From positions 372,001-436,000 of the forward strand of contig NZ_CP040936.1 in assembly GCF_006352025.1 (NCBI RefSeq): a stretch of DNA of 64,000 bases. Reading direction: 5' to 3'. Shown here piece after piece: positions 25,239-33,110 of the stretch (the first letter of the stretch is position 1; each line of letters starts with the position of its first letter). The translations under genes and the position numbers were made by a program. Below the pieces are notes generated by a model. It saw only the letters and a list, made by a program, of their open reading frames with translations, had not been told where the DNA came from and did not search any database. This DNA comes from Hymenobacter sp. DG01. Its GTDB lineage: Bacteria > Bacteroidota > Bacteroidia > Cytophagales > Hymenobacteraceae.

Positions 25239-25910
25239 TTAGTCCCACCATTCTTCGTATTCATGCCACGGGCACTCTACCCACACGTTATTCTGGGCCG
25301 TGAGCAGGTATTCAGCGAAGCCCCCTAAGATTTGGTGGCCTTCTATGTCGTCGGGGCTCCACATTACGCGGCCGGCCAAAAAGCTAACAGCCAGCTCCTC
25401 CCACGAGTTGAACTCGCGTAGTGCCAGCTTCGCGCCTACGTTGAAATAGTGAAATGCCGTGTCATCATCGAGCAGTCCTACGTCGCGGGTCCAGTAAGCC
25501 AGATTAACGATGCGGGCGTAATCCCAGCCGGCAACGGAGCCTACCTGCCGATGGCGGAGAAAGTCGCTTTCATCAAAATGTGGGCGCCAGCGGGCCGGGT
25601 CGCTGTGGAGGCGGGGCTGCAGTTTGGCTCGGTGGCCGGTAGTGTGCAGGTCCCGTAAGCACTGCAGTGCGTCGGTGGGAGTCTGGATGCCCCACCATTG
25701 AGCCAACGAGCGGCGAGATTCTTCTTTCCTTTTCTTCTTGATGGGAACCAGCCTTTTCATGGGTTGGTCGCCGTTATAAAACAGAATAGCGCCCGTTGCT
25801 ATTGCCCGTTTTGGGCCGGGGTTTAACTCAATCTGCTCTCCGGAAATCTTGTAATCATACGGGTCCGGTACCCCATAATCATTGATGTTTTCCTCTTGAT
25901 CTTTTGTCAT
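25239..25910 (-). CDS. DUF1266-type protein
   Basis: 223 residues, soluble. The C-terminal half has the DUF1266 pattern: WDYARIVNLAYWTRDVGLLDD followed by FNSWEELAVSFLAGRVMW, with conserved Trp residues. Members of this family occur as stand-alone proteins of unknown role and in proteins near contact-dependent systems. A WGIQTP segment near residue 73 matches the family's usual start. The first 60 residues are basic and variable. Terminator immediately downstream. Confidence 0.7.
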   Translation of the reverse strand: MTKDQEENINDYGVPDPYDYKISGEQIELNPGPKRAIATGAILFYNGDQPMKRLVPIKKKRKEESRRSLAQWWGIQTPTDALQCLRDLHTTGHRAKLQPRLHSDPARWRPHFDESDFLRHRQVGSVAGWDYARIVNLAYWTRDVGLLDDDTAFHYFNVGAKLALREFNSWEELAVSFLAGRVMWSPDDIEGHQILGGFAEYLLTAQNNVWVECPWHEYEEWWD

Positions 25911-26042
25911 AAAAAACTAGCGTTAGGAGGGGTGATATGAATAATTGGAGCTACGTCTTAATCTATAAGCCTGGTGTAGCTACTGTGCAGCACTTGTTCC
26001 AGGTAATAAGCGACTCAGCAGCTAAGCCTGTTCGGTACTGTA

Positions 26043-26396
26043 CTACTTGCTTTTGGTAGGCTCGGGCAGCAGCTTAAAGTACGTGGCCTTGAAGCGGTTA
26101 TCTACTACCTCGCCCTGCACCTCGGCCCGCCGGACGGCCTGGCAGAAACCGTCTTTGGCGTGGGCGTCACCGTGCGAGTCAATGGTAGTGCCGTCCACGA
26201 AATAGGCTTTCCCGTCGAAGCGCACCGCCAGATCGCAGCTTTTGCCTGGTAGGCCCAGCTGGCACTGCCCGCAGGAAGCCTGCACCACGCGCACGTCTTT
26301 TTTGGGGTCAGGAGCCGCCGTGGTAGTTGTGGTTTGGGCCTGCGCTGCCGATACGGTAGCGGCGCTGGTCAGCAGCAGGAATAGCAACGATTTCAT
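26043..26396 (-). CDS. Small exported cysteine-rich protein (DUF6370-like)
   Basis: 117 residues from the ATG at 26394-26396, which begins a signal peptide (MKSLLFLLLTSAATVSAAQAQ). The mature part has QASCGQCQLGLPGKSCDLAVRFDGK and DSHGDAHAKDGFC, a cysteine and histidine pattern of a small periplasmic domain I associate with DUF6370. Four cysteines and two histidines could bind metal. The function is unknown. It follows the gene at 26435-26956 by 38 bases on the same strand. Confidence 0.68.
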   Translation of the reverse strand: MKSLLFLLLTSAATVSAAQAQTTTTTAAPDPKKDVRVVQASCGQCQLGLPGKSCDLAVRFDGKAYFVDGTTIDSHGDAHAKDGFCQAVRRAEVQGEVVDNRFKATYFKLLPEPTKSK

Positions 26397-26434
26397 GGGG
26401 TGAGAAAAGGTGAGTGTGTTTCGGGTATTCTGGC

Positions 26435-26956
26435 TTACGTAGCGGCCACCATAGTAGCCACCGCGCCTGCCGATACGGTCATGTAATAGTTGGTGCAATG
26501 AATGGCTGTCAGTAAGATAAGTTGCTTATCCTCAAAGGTTTCGAACAAGCCGGTGCTGTGAATGGTGTAGTCGTAGTTGGCGTTGCTCCACTTGAAATCG
26601 GGCTGGATGGTCAGCAGCTCCTGGCCGTGCTTGTCCTGCAGCACATACGTGTTTTTCAGCACGCTCTGGTTTTTCAGAACCAGTGCCCGGCCCTCGCCGC
26701 CCAGCCTGGATTTCAGCACGATGTTGCCGTTCCAGTGCATCTTAAAGCTCAGTAACACCGATGCTTCCTGATTCTTCAGCTCAATGGTAGTGCCCCAAAA
26801 CCCTTTGGGTTCTGCCCGCAGCGAAGTGCCATCGGCCAGAGTCAGCACCGCCTTAAACGAAAACCACTCAGTGTAGTGCAGCTCACCCAGCGCGGCGCCC
26901 TCCGTCAGCAGCCGGAACGTGCGGGATTCCATCGATTTAACCTGGTATTCAGCCAT
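26435..26956 (-). CDS. Conserved protein of unknown function, beta-rich
   Basis: 173 residues from the ATG at 26954-26956. It has alternating strands with repeated phrases (GTTIELKNQEAS, ALVLKNQSVLKNTYVLQDKHG, LLTIQPDFKW), reminiscent of the tubby/LURP-type fold but without certainty. The C-terminus is hydrophobic (LILLTAIHCTNYYMTVSAGAVATMV) and may insert into or touch the membrane. The open frame upstream of this ATG is not convincing. Confidence 0.6.
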   Translation of the reverse strand: MAEYQVKSMESRTFRLLTEGAALGELHYTEWFSFKAVLTLADGTSLRAEPKGFWGTTIELKNQEASVLLSFKMHWNGNIVLKSRLGGEGRALVLKNQSVLKNTYVLQDKHGQELLTIQPDFKWSNANYDYTIHSTGLFETFEDKQLILLTAIHCTNYYMTVSAGAVATMVAAT

Positions 26957-27093
26957 AGAGGAAGTTGTTAAGACTGGAAAGCATTCAGATGGATAGCCCC
27001 GTACTACGCCCGGTGCATTACAGGCCGAAGTAGGGGGCAATATAGCAGGATTGGGTCGAGCAGCTACCGCCGCGCTCCTCGTGCTGGCAGGTA

Positions 27094-27129
27094 TAAAAAA
27101 AGGCCCGTACGTTGCGGTACGGGCCTTTT
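27094..27129 (-). terminator. menB terminator
   Basis: AAAAGGCCCGTAC and GTACGGGCCTTTT form a 13-base stem with a six-base loop. On the minus strand seven T follow. It is 20 bases after the menB stop codon and ends the men operon. Confidence 0.9.
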
Positions 27130-27148
27130 GATGGGGTAGGGGCTGCGT

Positions 27149-27973
27149 TTACGGAAACTTGGGGTACTTCGAGAAGTCGGGCTTACGCTTCTCGATGAAG
27201 GCGTTCTTGCCCTCTTTGGCTTCCTCGGAGAGGTAGTAGAGCAGCGTGGCGTTGCCGGCCAGCTCCTGAATACCAGCTTGTCCGTCCAACTCGGCGTTGA
27301 AGCTCGATTTCAGCATGCGCAGGGCCAGAGGGCTCTTTTCGAGGATTTTGTGGCACCAAGCCACGGTGGTTTCCTCTAGTTGCTCCAGGGGCACTACTTT
27401 GTTTACCAGGCCCATATCCAGGGCTTCCTGGGCGTTGTACTGGTCGCAGAGGAACCAGATTTCACGGGCTTTTTTCTGACCCACAATGCGGGCCAAGTAG
27501 CTCGCTCCGAAACCGCCGTCGAATGAGCCCACGTTGGGACCGGTCTGGCCGAAACGGGCGTTTTCAGCCGCAATGGTCAGGTCGCAGACTACGTGCAGGA
27601 CGTGGCCGCCGCCAATGGCCCAGCCGGCCACCATAGCTACCACGGGCTTGGGGATGGAGCGGATCATTTTCTGCAGGTCCAGCACGTTCAGGCGGGGCAC
27701 GGTGTCCTCGCCCACGTAGCCGCCGTGGCCGCGCACGCTCTGGTCGCCGCCCGAGCAGAAGGCTTTGCCGCCCTCACCCGTCAGGATAATAACGCCGATG
27801 TCGGTGCGGTTGCGGCAGATGTCCATGGCTTCAATCATCTCCTGCACCGTGAGGGGCGTGAAGGCGTTGTGCACCTGTGGGCGGTTAATGCTGATTTTAG
27901 CAATACCGCCGTGCTGGGTGAAAAGAATTTCGCGGAACTCCTTAATCGGGGTCCAGGTAAGTTGTTCGGCCAT
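27149..27973 (-). CDS. menB: 1,4-dihydroxy-2-naphthoyl-CoA synthase
   Basis: A crotonase-family enzyme that closes the second ring of the naphthoquinone by Dieckmann condensation of succinylbenzoyl-CoA. 274 residues with [32 protein letters not shown] (oxyanion hole glycines) and the MenB-specific [13 protein letters not shown], whose Asp is the catalytic carboxylate. It starts 14 bases after menD and is followed by a terminator. Confidence 0.96.
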   Translation of the reverse strand: MAEQLTWTPIKEFREILFTQHGGIAKISINRPQVHNAFTPLTVQEMIEAMDICRNRTDIGVIILTGEGGKAFCSGGDQSVRGHGGYVGEDTVPRLNVLDLQKMIRSIPKPVVAMVAGWAIGGGHVLHVVCDLTIAAENARFGQTGPNVGSFDGGFGASYLARIVGQKKAREIWFLCDQYNAQEALDMGLVNKVVPLEQLEETTVAWCHKILEKSPLALRMLKSSFNAELDGQAGIQELAGNATLLYYLSEEAKEGKNAFIEKRKPDFSKYPKFP

Positions 27974-27987
27974 AAGGTGGGCAGTAG

Positions 27988-29943
27988 TTAGGAGGAAAAT
28001 GAGGTCCGGACCGCAGCCCGGTACTGTTCAAAGAACTCGGCGTTGGTCTGGCTGTCGGTGGTGATTTCGAGCAGACTGGCGCCGGATTCGGGTGCAAAGA
28101 AAACCGGTAGCGCCGACTCTAGTTCAGCGAAAGATGAAACGGCGAAGTAGCGCAGATTAAAATCACGCGCCGTATTCTCGGCCCGCAGCATCTGGCGCGT
28201 CTCAAAAAACTCTTCCAGCTCCGGCTGCTGGCGTGGCCCGTCAATCAGGCGGAAGATGCCGCCCGCGTGGTTGTTCAGCAGAATGACGCGCAGGTTGGGG
28301 GTAGGGTAGTTGTGCCAGAAGGCGTTGCGGTCATAGAAAAACGCTACGTCGCCGGTGAGCAGCACCACAGGCCGCTCGGGCCGGGCCAGAGCCGCGCCCA
28401 CGGCCGTACTGTTGCAGCCATCAATACCACTAGTGCCCCGGTTCGCGAATACCTCTATGTTTCGGCCCGTCGGTAACCCCAGAATATTGGCGTAGCGCAC
28501 GGCCATGCTATTAGCCAAATGCAGCGCAGCATGGTCGGGCAGCTGTTGCAGGGCCTGGTAGATGGCCGTAAATTCATTGAACGGCTGGTTGGGCTGCTGC
28601 ATGAACTCCTGCAGGAAGCCGTTGGCCCAGTTTTCCGCAGCCAACCAGGGTTTCAGATAAGCAGCTTTGGTGGTCATCTGCGCTTCGCTGAGCTGTCCGC
28701 TGTTATCCGGCCAGGTAAGCCTTGGCGTGCCCATGGGGGTAGGGGCCAGAGCCACGCGGGTGGCATCCTGAGCAGCAGTATGGCTGGGCGCGGTAATGGT
28801 TGAATTCGAATCTTCAGAAGCTGTGGTTGCGCCAGGAATCGAACCTAGATGAAGAGCTTCAGAAGTACCTATACTATCCGTTTTATTAGGTGCATCCTCC
28901 GTCAGCAGAGTGGCAAAGAAATTGGCCGGCTCCATGCGAATCGTCTTGGTCAGCGACTGAAACGTGTCGGCCACTACGCCTGCCGCTTGAATGTGCCAGT
29001 GCTGGGCTGGTTTGGCGTTGCGCAGATAGAGCTTCAGGGCTTTGGAGATGAGCGACTGGCCGAATGTAATCAGCAGCTCGGGCTTCAGGGCTTCCTTCAG
29101 GCCCGGTTCCGGCACGGCCATAAATACATCCTGGCGGCCCAGAGGCTGCAGGCGTTGGTCGTAGCCGGGCGCGGCGGGCAGGTGCAGGTTGGCAATCAGG
29201 TCGCCGACTACCGGCACCTGGTAGGCTGCCGCAAACCGGCGCAACGCCAGCAGCAGGTCCATGTCGGCCGGGTGCTGACCGGCTACCACCAGCACGCGGC
29301 TGGTGCTGCGAATGGCTTCGGCTAGCTCCGCGAGGGTAGGAGCCGGCAACTGGGGCCGGCCCGGCAGCTCGCGGGTTACTTTCACTGGGCCAAACGTCAG
29401 CTCCTCGCCAGCTTTGGGGTAGAAGGGCTCCCGCAGCGGCACGTTCACCTGCACCGGTCCGGCCGGAAACTGCTCCGCCAGCCCAATAGCTTCCGACACC
29501 AAGCGCGTGGCGTGCCACTGCGCATCGGCGTGGGTGGTATCGGTAGGAAAGGTGAACGAGCCTTTGGCATGGGCCCCGTACAAATCCATCTGCCGCACGG
29601 TCTGGCCGTCCAGCTGGTCAATCCATTCCGGGGGGCGGTCGGCAGTGAAGACTACCAGCGGAATCTGCTGAAAATACGCCTCTGCCACAGCCGGAGCGTA
29701 ATTCAGGCCCGCCGTGCCCGAGGTGCATACCAATGCCACGGCCCGCCGCTGCGTCTGGGCCAGCCCCAGTCCGATAAAGGCCGCCGCCCGCTCGTCCGGC
29801 ACCGTCCGTACCCTGATTTCCGGATGGCGCGCGAAGGCAATGGTCAGCGGGGCGCACCGGGAGCCAGGCGACAGTACTACATCCGTGACACCCAGCCGGG
29901 CACAGATTTCAGGGATGTTATGAACAGCTTGGAGGGAAGACAT
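27988..29943 (-). CDS. menD: MenD, with an unusual low-complexity insert
   Basis: The ThDP enzyme (SEPHCHC synthase) joining isochorismate and 2-ketoglutarate. The N-terminal PSGR-like [16 protein letters not shown] and [12 protein letters not shown] and the C-terminal [31 protein letters not shown] and [10 protein letters not shown] motifs are all present. At 651 residues it is about 70-80 longer than usual. The excess is a Ser/Thr/Pro-rich stretch at about 349-422 (28677-28899) with lower GC, between the central and C-terminal domains. The insert codes, in frame, a tRNA T-arm-like sequence. Confidence 0.94.
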   Translation of the reverse strand: MSSLQAVHNIPEICARLGVTDVVLSPGSRCAPLTIAFARHPEIRVRTVPDERAAAFIGLGLAQTQRRAVALVCTSGTAGLNYAPAVAEAYFQQIPLVVFTADRPPEWIDQLDGQTVRQMDLYGAHAKGSFTFPTDTTHADAQWHATRLVSEAIGLAEQFPAGPVQVNVPLREPFYPKAGEELTFGPVKVTRELPGRPQLPAPTLAELAEAIRSTSRVLVVAGQHPADMDLLLALRRFAAAYQVPVVGDLIANLHLPAAPGYDQRLQPLGRQDVFMAVPEPGLKEALKPELLITFGQSLISKALKLYLRNAKPAQHWHIQAAGVVADTFQSLTKTIRMEPANFFATLLTEDAPNKTDSIGTSEALHLGSIPGATTASEDSNSTITAPSHTAAQDATRVALAPTPMGTPRLTWPDNSGQLSEAQMTTKAAYLKPWLAAENWANGFLQEFMQQPNQPFNEFTAIYQALQQLPDHAALHLANSMAVRYANILGLPTGRNIEVFANRGTSGIDGCNSTAVGAALARPERPVVLLTGDVAFFYDRNAFWHNYPTPNLRVILLNNHAGGIFRLIDGPRQQPELEEFFETRQMLRAENTARDFNLRYFAVSSFAELESALPVFFAPESGASLLEITTDSQTNAEFFEQYRAAVRTSFSS

Positions 29944-30017
29944 GGGGTAGGGAGTAGGAGCAGTAGCGGAAAGCAGATTCGCCGGAATGGTTGCCGGAGC
30001 GAGGCTGTAACCAATAG

Positions 30018-30344
30018 TTATACTTGGATGTCTTCAGGCTTTACCCCAACCTCGCGCATAATGTCGCAGGCCACATCATAAAGAAATTCCCGTTCCTCAG
30101 TGTCAAAATCGTCGGTGTCCCATTCCTCCAAAAACGACTGCACAGCAGCCGTCAACTCCGAGCTGCCCGGCGCGGCCGTGCGCAGCACCGACTGCAGATG
30201 GCGTACAAAACTCACAACGGACTGTTGCATCTCCTGCTGTACATCGTCATCGGAAGGGCGCAGGCCGCGGGCATCCCAGCTTTCCGCCGGAAAATTATTG
30301 CGGGTGACGTAGGCTTCGAGCTGCTGATGGAGGGTAGTGCTCAT
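30018..30344 (-). CDS. Small acidic protein in the men operon (DUF4844-like)
   Basis: 108 residues, helical and acidic. The pattern LEAYVTRNNFP, then RGLRPSDDDVQQEM, then SFLEEWDTDDFDTEEREFLYD resembles the DUF4844 family of Bacteroidota, whose role is unknown. It lies between menF and menD on the same strand, 74 bases from menD and 39 from menF, and is probably cotranscribed with them. Nothing in the sequence suggests an enzyme. Confidence 0.65.
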   Translation of the reverse strand: MSTTLHQQLEAYVTRNNFPAESWDARGLRPSDDDVQQEMQQSVVSFVRHLQSVLRTAAPGSSELTAAVQSFLEEWDTDDFDTEEREFLYDVACDIMREVGVKPEDIQV

Positions 30345-30383
30345 AGAGGAAAGGGCAAGTAAATAACGAAGCTTTGTTTACGC

Positions 30384-31619
30384 TCAAGCCGGGGAAGGTT
30401 CCTGCAGAATAGCTCCTACGGTGCGCAACTTCAATTCGGTTTCCTGCCACTCACGGGCGGGGTCCGAGTCACTAGTGAGGCCGGTACCGGCGTAGAGAAT
30501 GGCTTCCTGGGCGCGCAGCTGTAGGCAACGGAGGTTTACGTAGAGGCGAGCTACGCCGGCGTCGGGTAGGTTGACGGGGCCTAGGAAGCCCGCGTAGTAG
30601 GCGCGGTCGTAGCCCTCGTGGCGGCGCAAAAACTCCAGGGCCGGTTGCTTAGGTACGCCGCCCACGGCGGGGGTAGGGTGCAGCAGCCGCAGCATATCGG
30701 TACCAAGGGTAGGGAAGGGAACCTGGGTGAGGTACACGGCAAAATCGGTGCGCAAGTGCAGCATCTGGCCCGCCGCCACCGTGCGCGGACCCCGCTCATC
30801 GTACTCGCGCAGGCGCAGTTGCTTAAAGCAGTTCACAATGTAGCGGGCCACCATGGCGTGCTCCTCCAGGTCTTTGTGGGCCCATTTGGCCGTAGCCGGC
30901 TTCATACCCGGCAGCAGGGGCTGGGTGCCCGCCAGAGCCATCGTCCGGAATACCTGGTCCTCGTCGATTTCAGCCAGCACCTCCGGGGTAGCGCCCAGCC
31001 AGGTGCCTACCCCCGGCGCACTCACCAACGATACGAAGGCATTGGGGTAACGCTCCTGTAGCTCGGCAAAGGCGGCCAGGGCGTCAAACCCCGTCGGCAG
31101 CGCCCGCCGCACCGCTCGGCTCGATACTACCTTTTGTACCGTACCGGCCTCAATGGCCGCTACCCCGGCCGCTACCAGCGCCTCGTACTCGGCCTGCGAA
31201 GCTGTGACGGGCGCTGGCTGCCGGCTTAGGTGCCAGGGAAGGTTGGCGGTTTCGGGGAGGGTAGCAAACCGTTGCCGCAGCTCCGGGAGCCGGGCCGCTG
31301 CCGCCGCACTCACCTGAATTTCCTCGGGCTTCGCCAGGTCGAAAAACAGGTCGGCGGGCAGGAACAGCGGCGGGTTGTGGTCGGAGTCGCGGAAGGGAAA
31401 GAAGGCAAAACCGGCCGGCGCCGTGGGCTCCAGCGCGGGCGGCAGACCCACGTAAGCAGAATCAACTTTCAGGCTCAGACAGAGGCGGGGCTGCTCGGCG
31501 CCGGGCAGCCGCCACAGGGCTACGGGCCGGCCGCTGGTCAGGGCCAGGGCCACCAGCCGCCGCAGCCGCTCCGCTACGGGCAGCTCGGGCTTCCAGGCAA
31601 TGCGCTGCAGGTTGCTCAT
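30384..31619 (-). CDS. menF: Isochorismate synthase
   Basis: A chorismate-binding enzyme that converts chorismate to isochorismate as entry to menaquinone synthesis. 411 residues. Visible motifs are GTWLGATPEVLAE, MALAGTQPL, HKDLEEHAMVARYIV, LHPTPAVGG, GYDRAYYAGFLGP and LYAGTGLTSDSDPAREWQETE, which carry the Mg ligands and catalytic residues of the family. Its ATG overlaps the stop of the hotdog thioesterase gene as ATGA, so the two are coupled. Confidence 0.93.
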   Translation of the reverse strand: MSNLQRIAWKPELPVAERLRRLVALALTSGRPVALWRLPGAEQPRLCLSLKVDSAYVGLPPALEPTAPAGFAFFPFRDSDHNPPLFLPADLFFDLAKPEEIQVSAAAAARLPELRQRFATLPETANLPWHLSRQPAPVTASQAEYEALVAAGVAAIEAGTVQKVVSSRAVRRALPTGFDALAAFAELQERYPNAFVSLVSAPGVGTWLGATPEVLAEIDEDQVFRTMALAGTQPLLPGMKPATAKWAHKDLEEHAMVARYIVNCFKQLRLREYDERGPRTVAAGQMLHLRTDFAVYLTQVPFPTLGTDMLRLLHPTPAVGGVPKQPALEFLRRHEGYDRAYYAGFLGPVNLPDAGVARLYVNLRCLQLRAQEAILYAGTGLTSDSDPAREWQETELKLRTVGAILQEPSPA

Positions 31620-32047
31620 GCCTGTGGTTTTGCCTGCGGAATATCAATAACCGCCATGGTAATACGGCTGATGCAGACCAAAGCGCCGGTTTCCTCGTGG
31701 GTAATCCGGATTTCCCAGACCTGCGTGCTGCGCCCAACGTGCAGCGCCGTGGCCCGCCCAACTACGTACCCGTCGCGCACGCCTTTGATGTGGTTGGCAT
31801 TGATTTCCAGTCCCACGCAGGCCTGTTTGGTGGGGTCGAGCTTGGTGGCGGCGGCCACGCTGCCCAGGGTTTCGGCCAGGGCCACCGAGGCGCCGCCGTG
31901 CAGCAGGCCCATGGGCTGGTGGGTACGCCCATCTACCGGCATGCGGCCTTCCAGATACTCGTCGGTGAGGGCGGTGAGTTCAATGCCGAGGGCGTCGGCC
32001 AGGGTAGGGCGGGTGCTGACCCACTGTTTGATTTGCTCCAGCGTCAT
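31616..32047 (-). CDS. Hotdog-fold thioesterase, likely DHNA-CoA hydrolase
   Basis: 143 residues from the ATG at 32045-32047. It is a PaaI-type hotdog protein with PMGLLHGGASVALAETLGS, where HGG and the helix Glu are the active-site signature. In other bacteria such enzymes remove CoA from 1,4-dihydroxy-2-naphthoyl-CoA (MenI). Here coupling to menF by an ATGA overlap makes that the best guess, though the family also serves phenylacetate and other pathways. First gene of the men operon. Confidence 0.82.
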   Translation of the reverse strand: MTLEQIKQWVSTRPTLADALGIELTALTDEYLEGRMPVDGRTHQPMGLLHGGASVALAETLGSVAAATKLDPTKQACVGLEINANHIKGVRDGYVVGRATALHVGRSTQVWEIRITHEETGALVCISRITMAVIDIPQAKPQA

Positions 32048-32250
32048 GGATGAGGGCGGGGTGGAAGAGGCGGGGTCATCCCGGAAAAAGGATGCGGCCT
32101 CTCTTCCGTTATAACAAAGTCGGCGCCCGATGTTCTGGCCCAACCTACCCTGCCTCTACGTAAAACAGAAGAACAAACTCTGCCCTCTGGCACGTCCTTT
32201 CCAGCGAAAAGGCCGTACTTTAAAGCAGAAACAGCAAAACTAGCGGGAAA

Positions 32251-32874
32251 GTGAGCGTCAAAAAAATCTACCTCATCCGCCACGGGCAGACCGATTTCAA
32301 CGTGCGCGGAATTGTACAGGGCAGTGGCGTCGATTCCTCGCTGAATGAGGCTGGGCGTCGGCAGGCGGCGCGCTTTTTCGCGGCCTACCGTCATGTGCCC
32401 TTCGATAAGGTGTACACCTCCGTGCTTCAGCGCACCCACCAGTCGGTGCAGGGCTTTCTGGAGTTAGGCCTACCCCACGAGCAGCACGCAGGCCTCAACG
32501 AAATCAGCTGGGGCACCCGCGAAGGCACCCGCATTACCCCCGAGGAAGACGAGGAATACCACCGGGTGCTGCAGGACTGGAAGGCTGGCCGCACCCACGT
32601 GCGGATGGAAGGCGGCGAAAGCCCCGACGACGTAGCAGCCCGCCAACGCCCCGTAATTGAGCTGCTTACCTCGCGCCCCGAGGAAGAAACCGTGCTGGTG
32701 TGCATGCACGGCCGGGCCATGCGCGTGCTGCTCTGCCAGCTGCTGGGCTACCCCCTCAGCCAGATGGATTCCTTCGAGCACCACAACCTCTGCCTCTACC
32801 AGCTCGACTACACTGGCTCTATGTTCACCGTCCGCAGCTTCCTGGATGTGCGCCACCTGCAGGAGGCGGTATGA
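32251..32874 (+). CDS. Histidine phosphatase family protein
   Basis: 207 residues from a GTG start (no closer ATG in frame). A phosphoglycerate-mutase-like fold with the catalytic histidine in LIRHGQTDFN at 8-17, the second conserved His in VCMHGRAMR, and the Arg and Glu of RTHQS and EISWGTREG. Small-molecule or sugar phosphate phosphatase is likely; the substrate cannot be told. Divergent from the men operon. A palindromic repeat begins four bases after its stop. Confidence 0.88.
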   Translation: MSVKKIYLIRHGQTDFNVRGIVQGSGVDSSLNEAGRRQAARFFAAYRHVPFDKVYTSVLQRTHQSVQGFLELGLPHEQHAGLNEISWGTREGTRITPEEDEEYHRVLQDWKAGRTHVRMEGGESPDDVAARQRPVIELLTSRPEEETVLVCMHGRAMRVLLCQLLGYPLSQMDSFEHHNLCLYQLDYTGSMFTVRSFLDVRHLQEAV

Positions 32875-32877
32875 GCA

Positions 32878-32954
32878 GTAGCACGGGCTTTAGTCCGTAC
32901 TTCGTAAAGCCGTCCTGCTTTCGGGGCAAGGCGACGGACTAAAGCCCGTGCTAC
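32878..32954. repeat. CGGGCTTTAGTCCG palindromic element
   Basis: Bases 32878-32898 (GTAGCACGGGCTTTAGTCCG plus T) are exactly inverted at 32934-32954. The 35-base interior includes ACTTCG and GTCCTGC. It lacks a T-run and coding capacity. It looks like a dispersed REP or MITE-type sequence placed directly behind a gene. Confidence 0.8.
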
Positions 32955-33052
32955 ACCCTGACTGAAAAAGAGCCCCCACTGAAAAGGCCGGCCGATTTTC
33001 TTACAGGCGAAAATTCGCTGTTTTCTACCCGCTCCCAGAAGAGTGCCTTTCG

Positions 33053-33083
33053 TTTGCACCCCCAAAAATTCGGGCTAATTTTG
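33053..33083 (+). promoter_or_regulatory. Consensus Bacteroidota promoter of the E2 gene
   Basis: TTTG at 33053-33056, exactly 19 bases, then TAATTTTG at 33076-33083, a full match to the TTTG/TAnnTTTG consensus. The transcript would start near 33088, about 23 bases before the ATG at 33111, and this excludes the longer open frame as the real start. Confidence 0.85.
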
Positions 33084-33110
33084 GCCCCACTCAACCCAAC
33101 GAAGACGCAG

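Noticed and set aside
28824-28848. A tRNA gene in menD
   Set aside because: Only the T-arm and part of a 3' end are present; no anticodon or D-arm could be folded upstream, so it is listed only as a curiosity.
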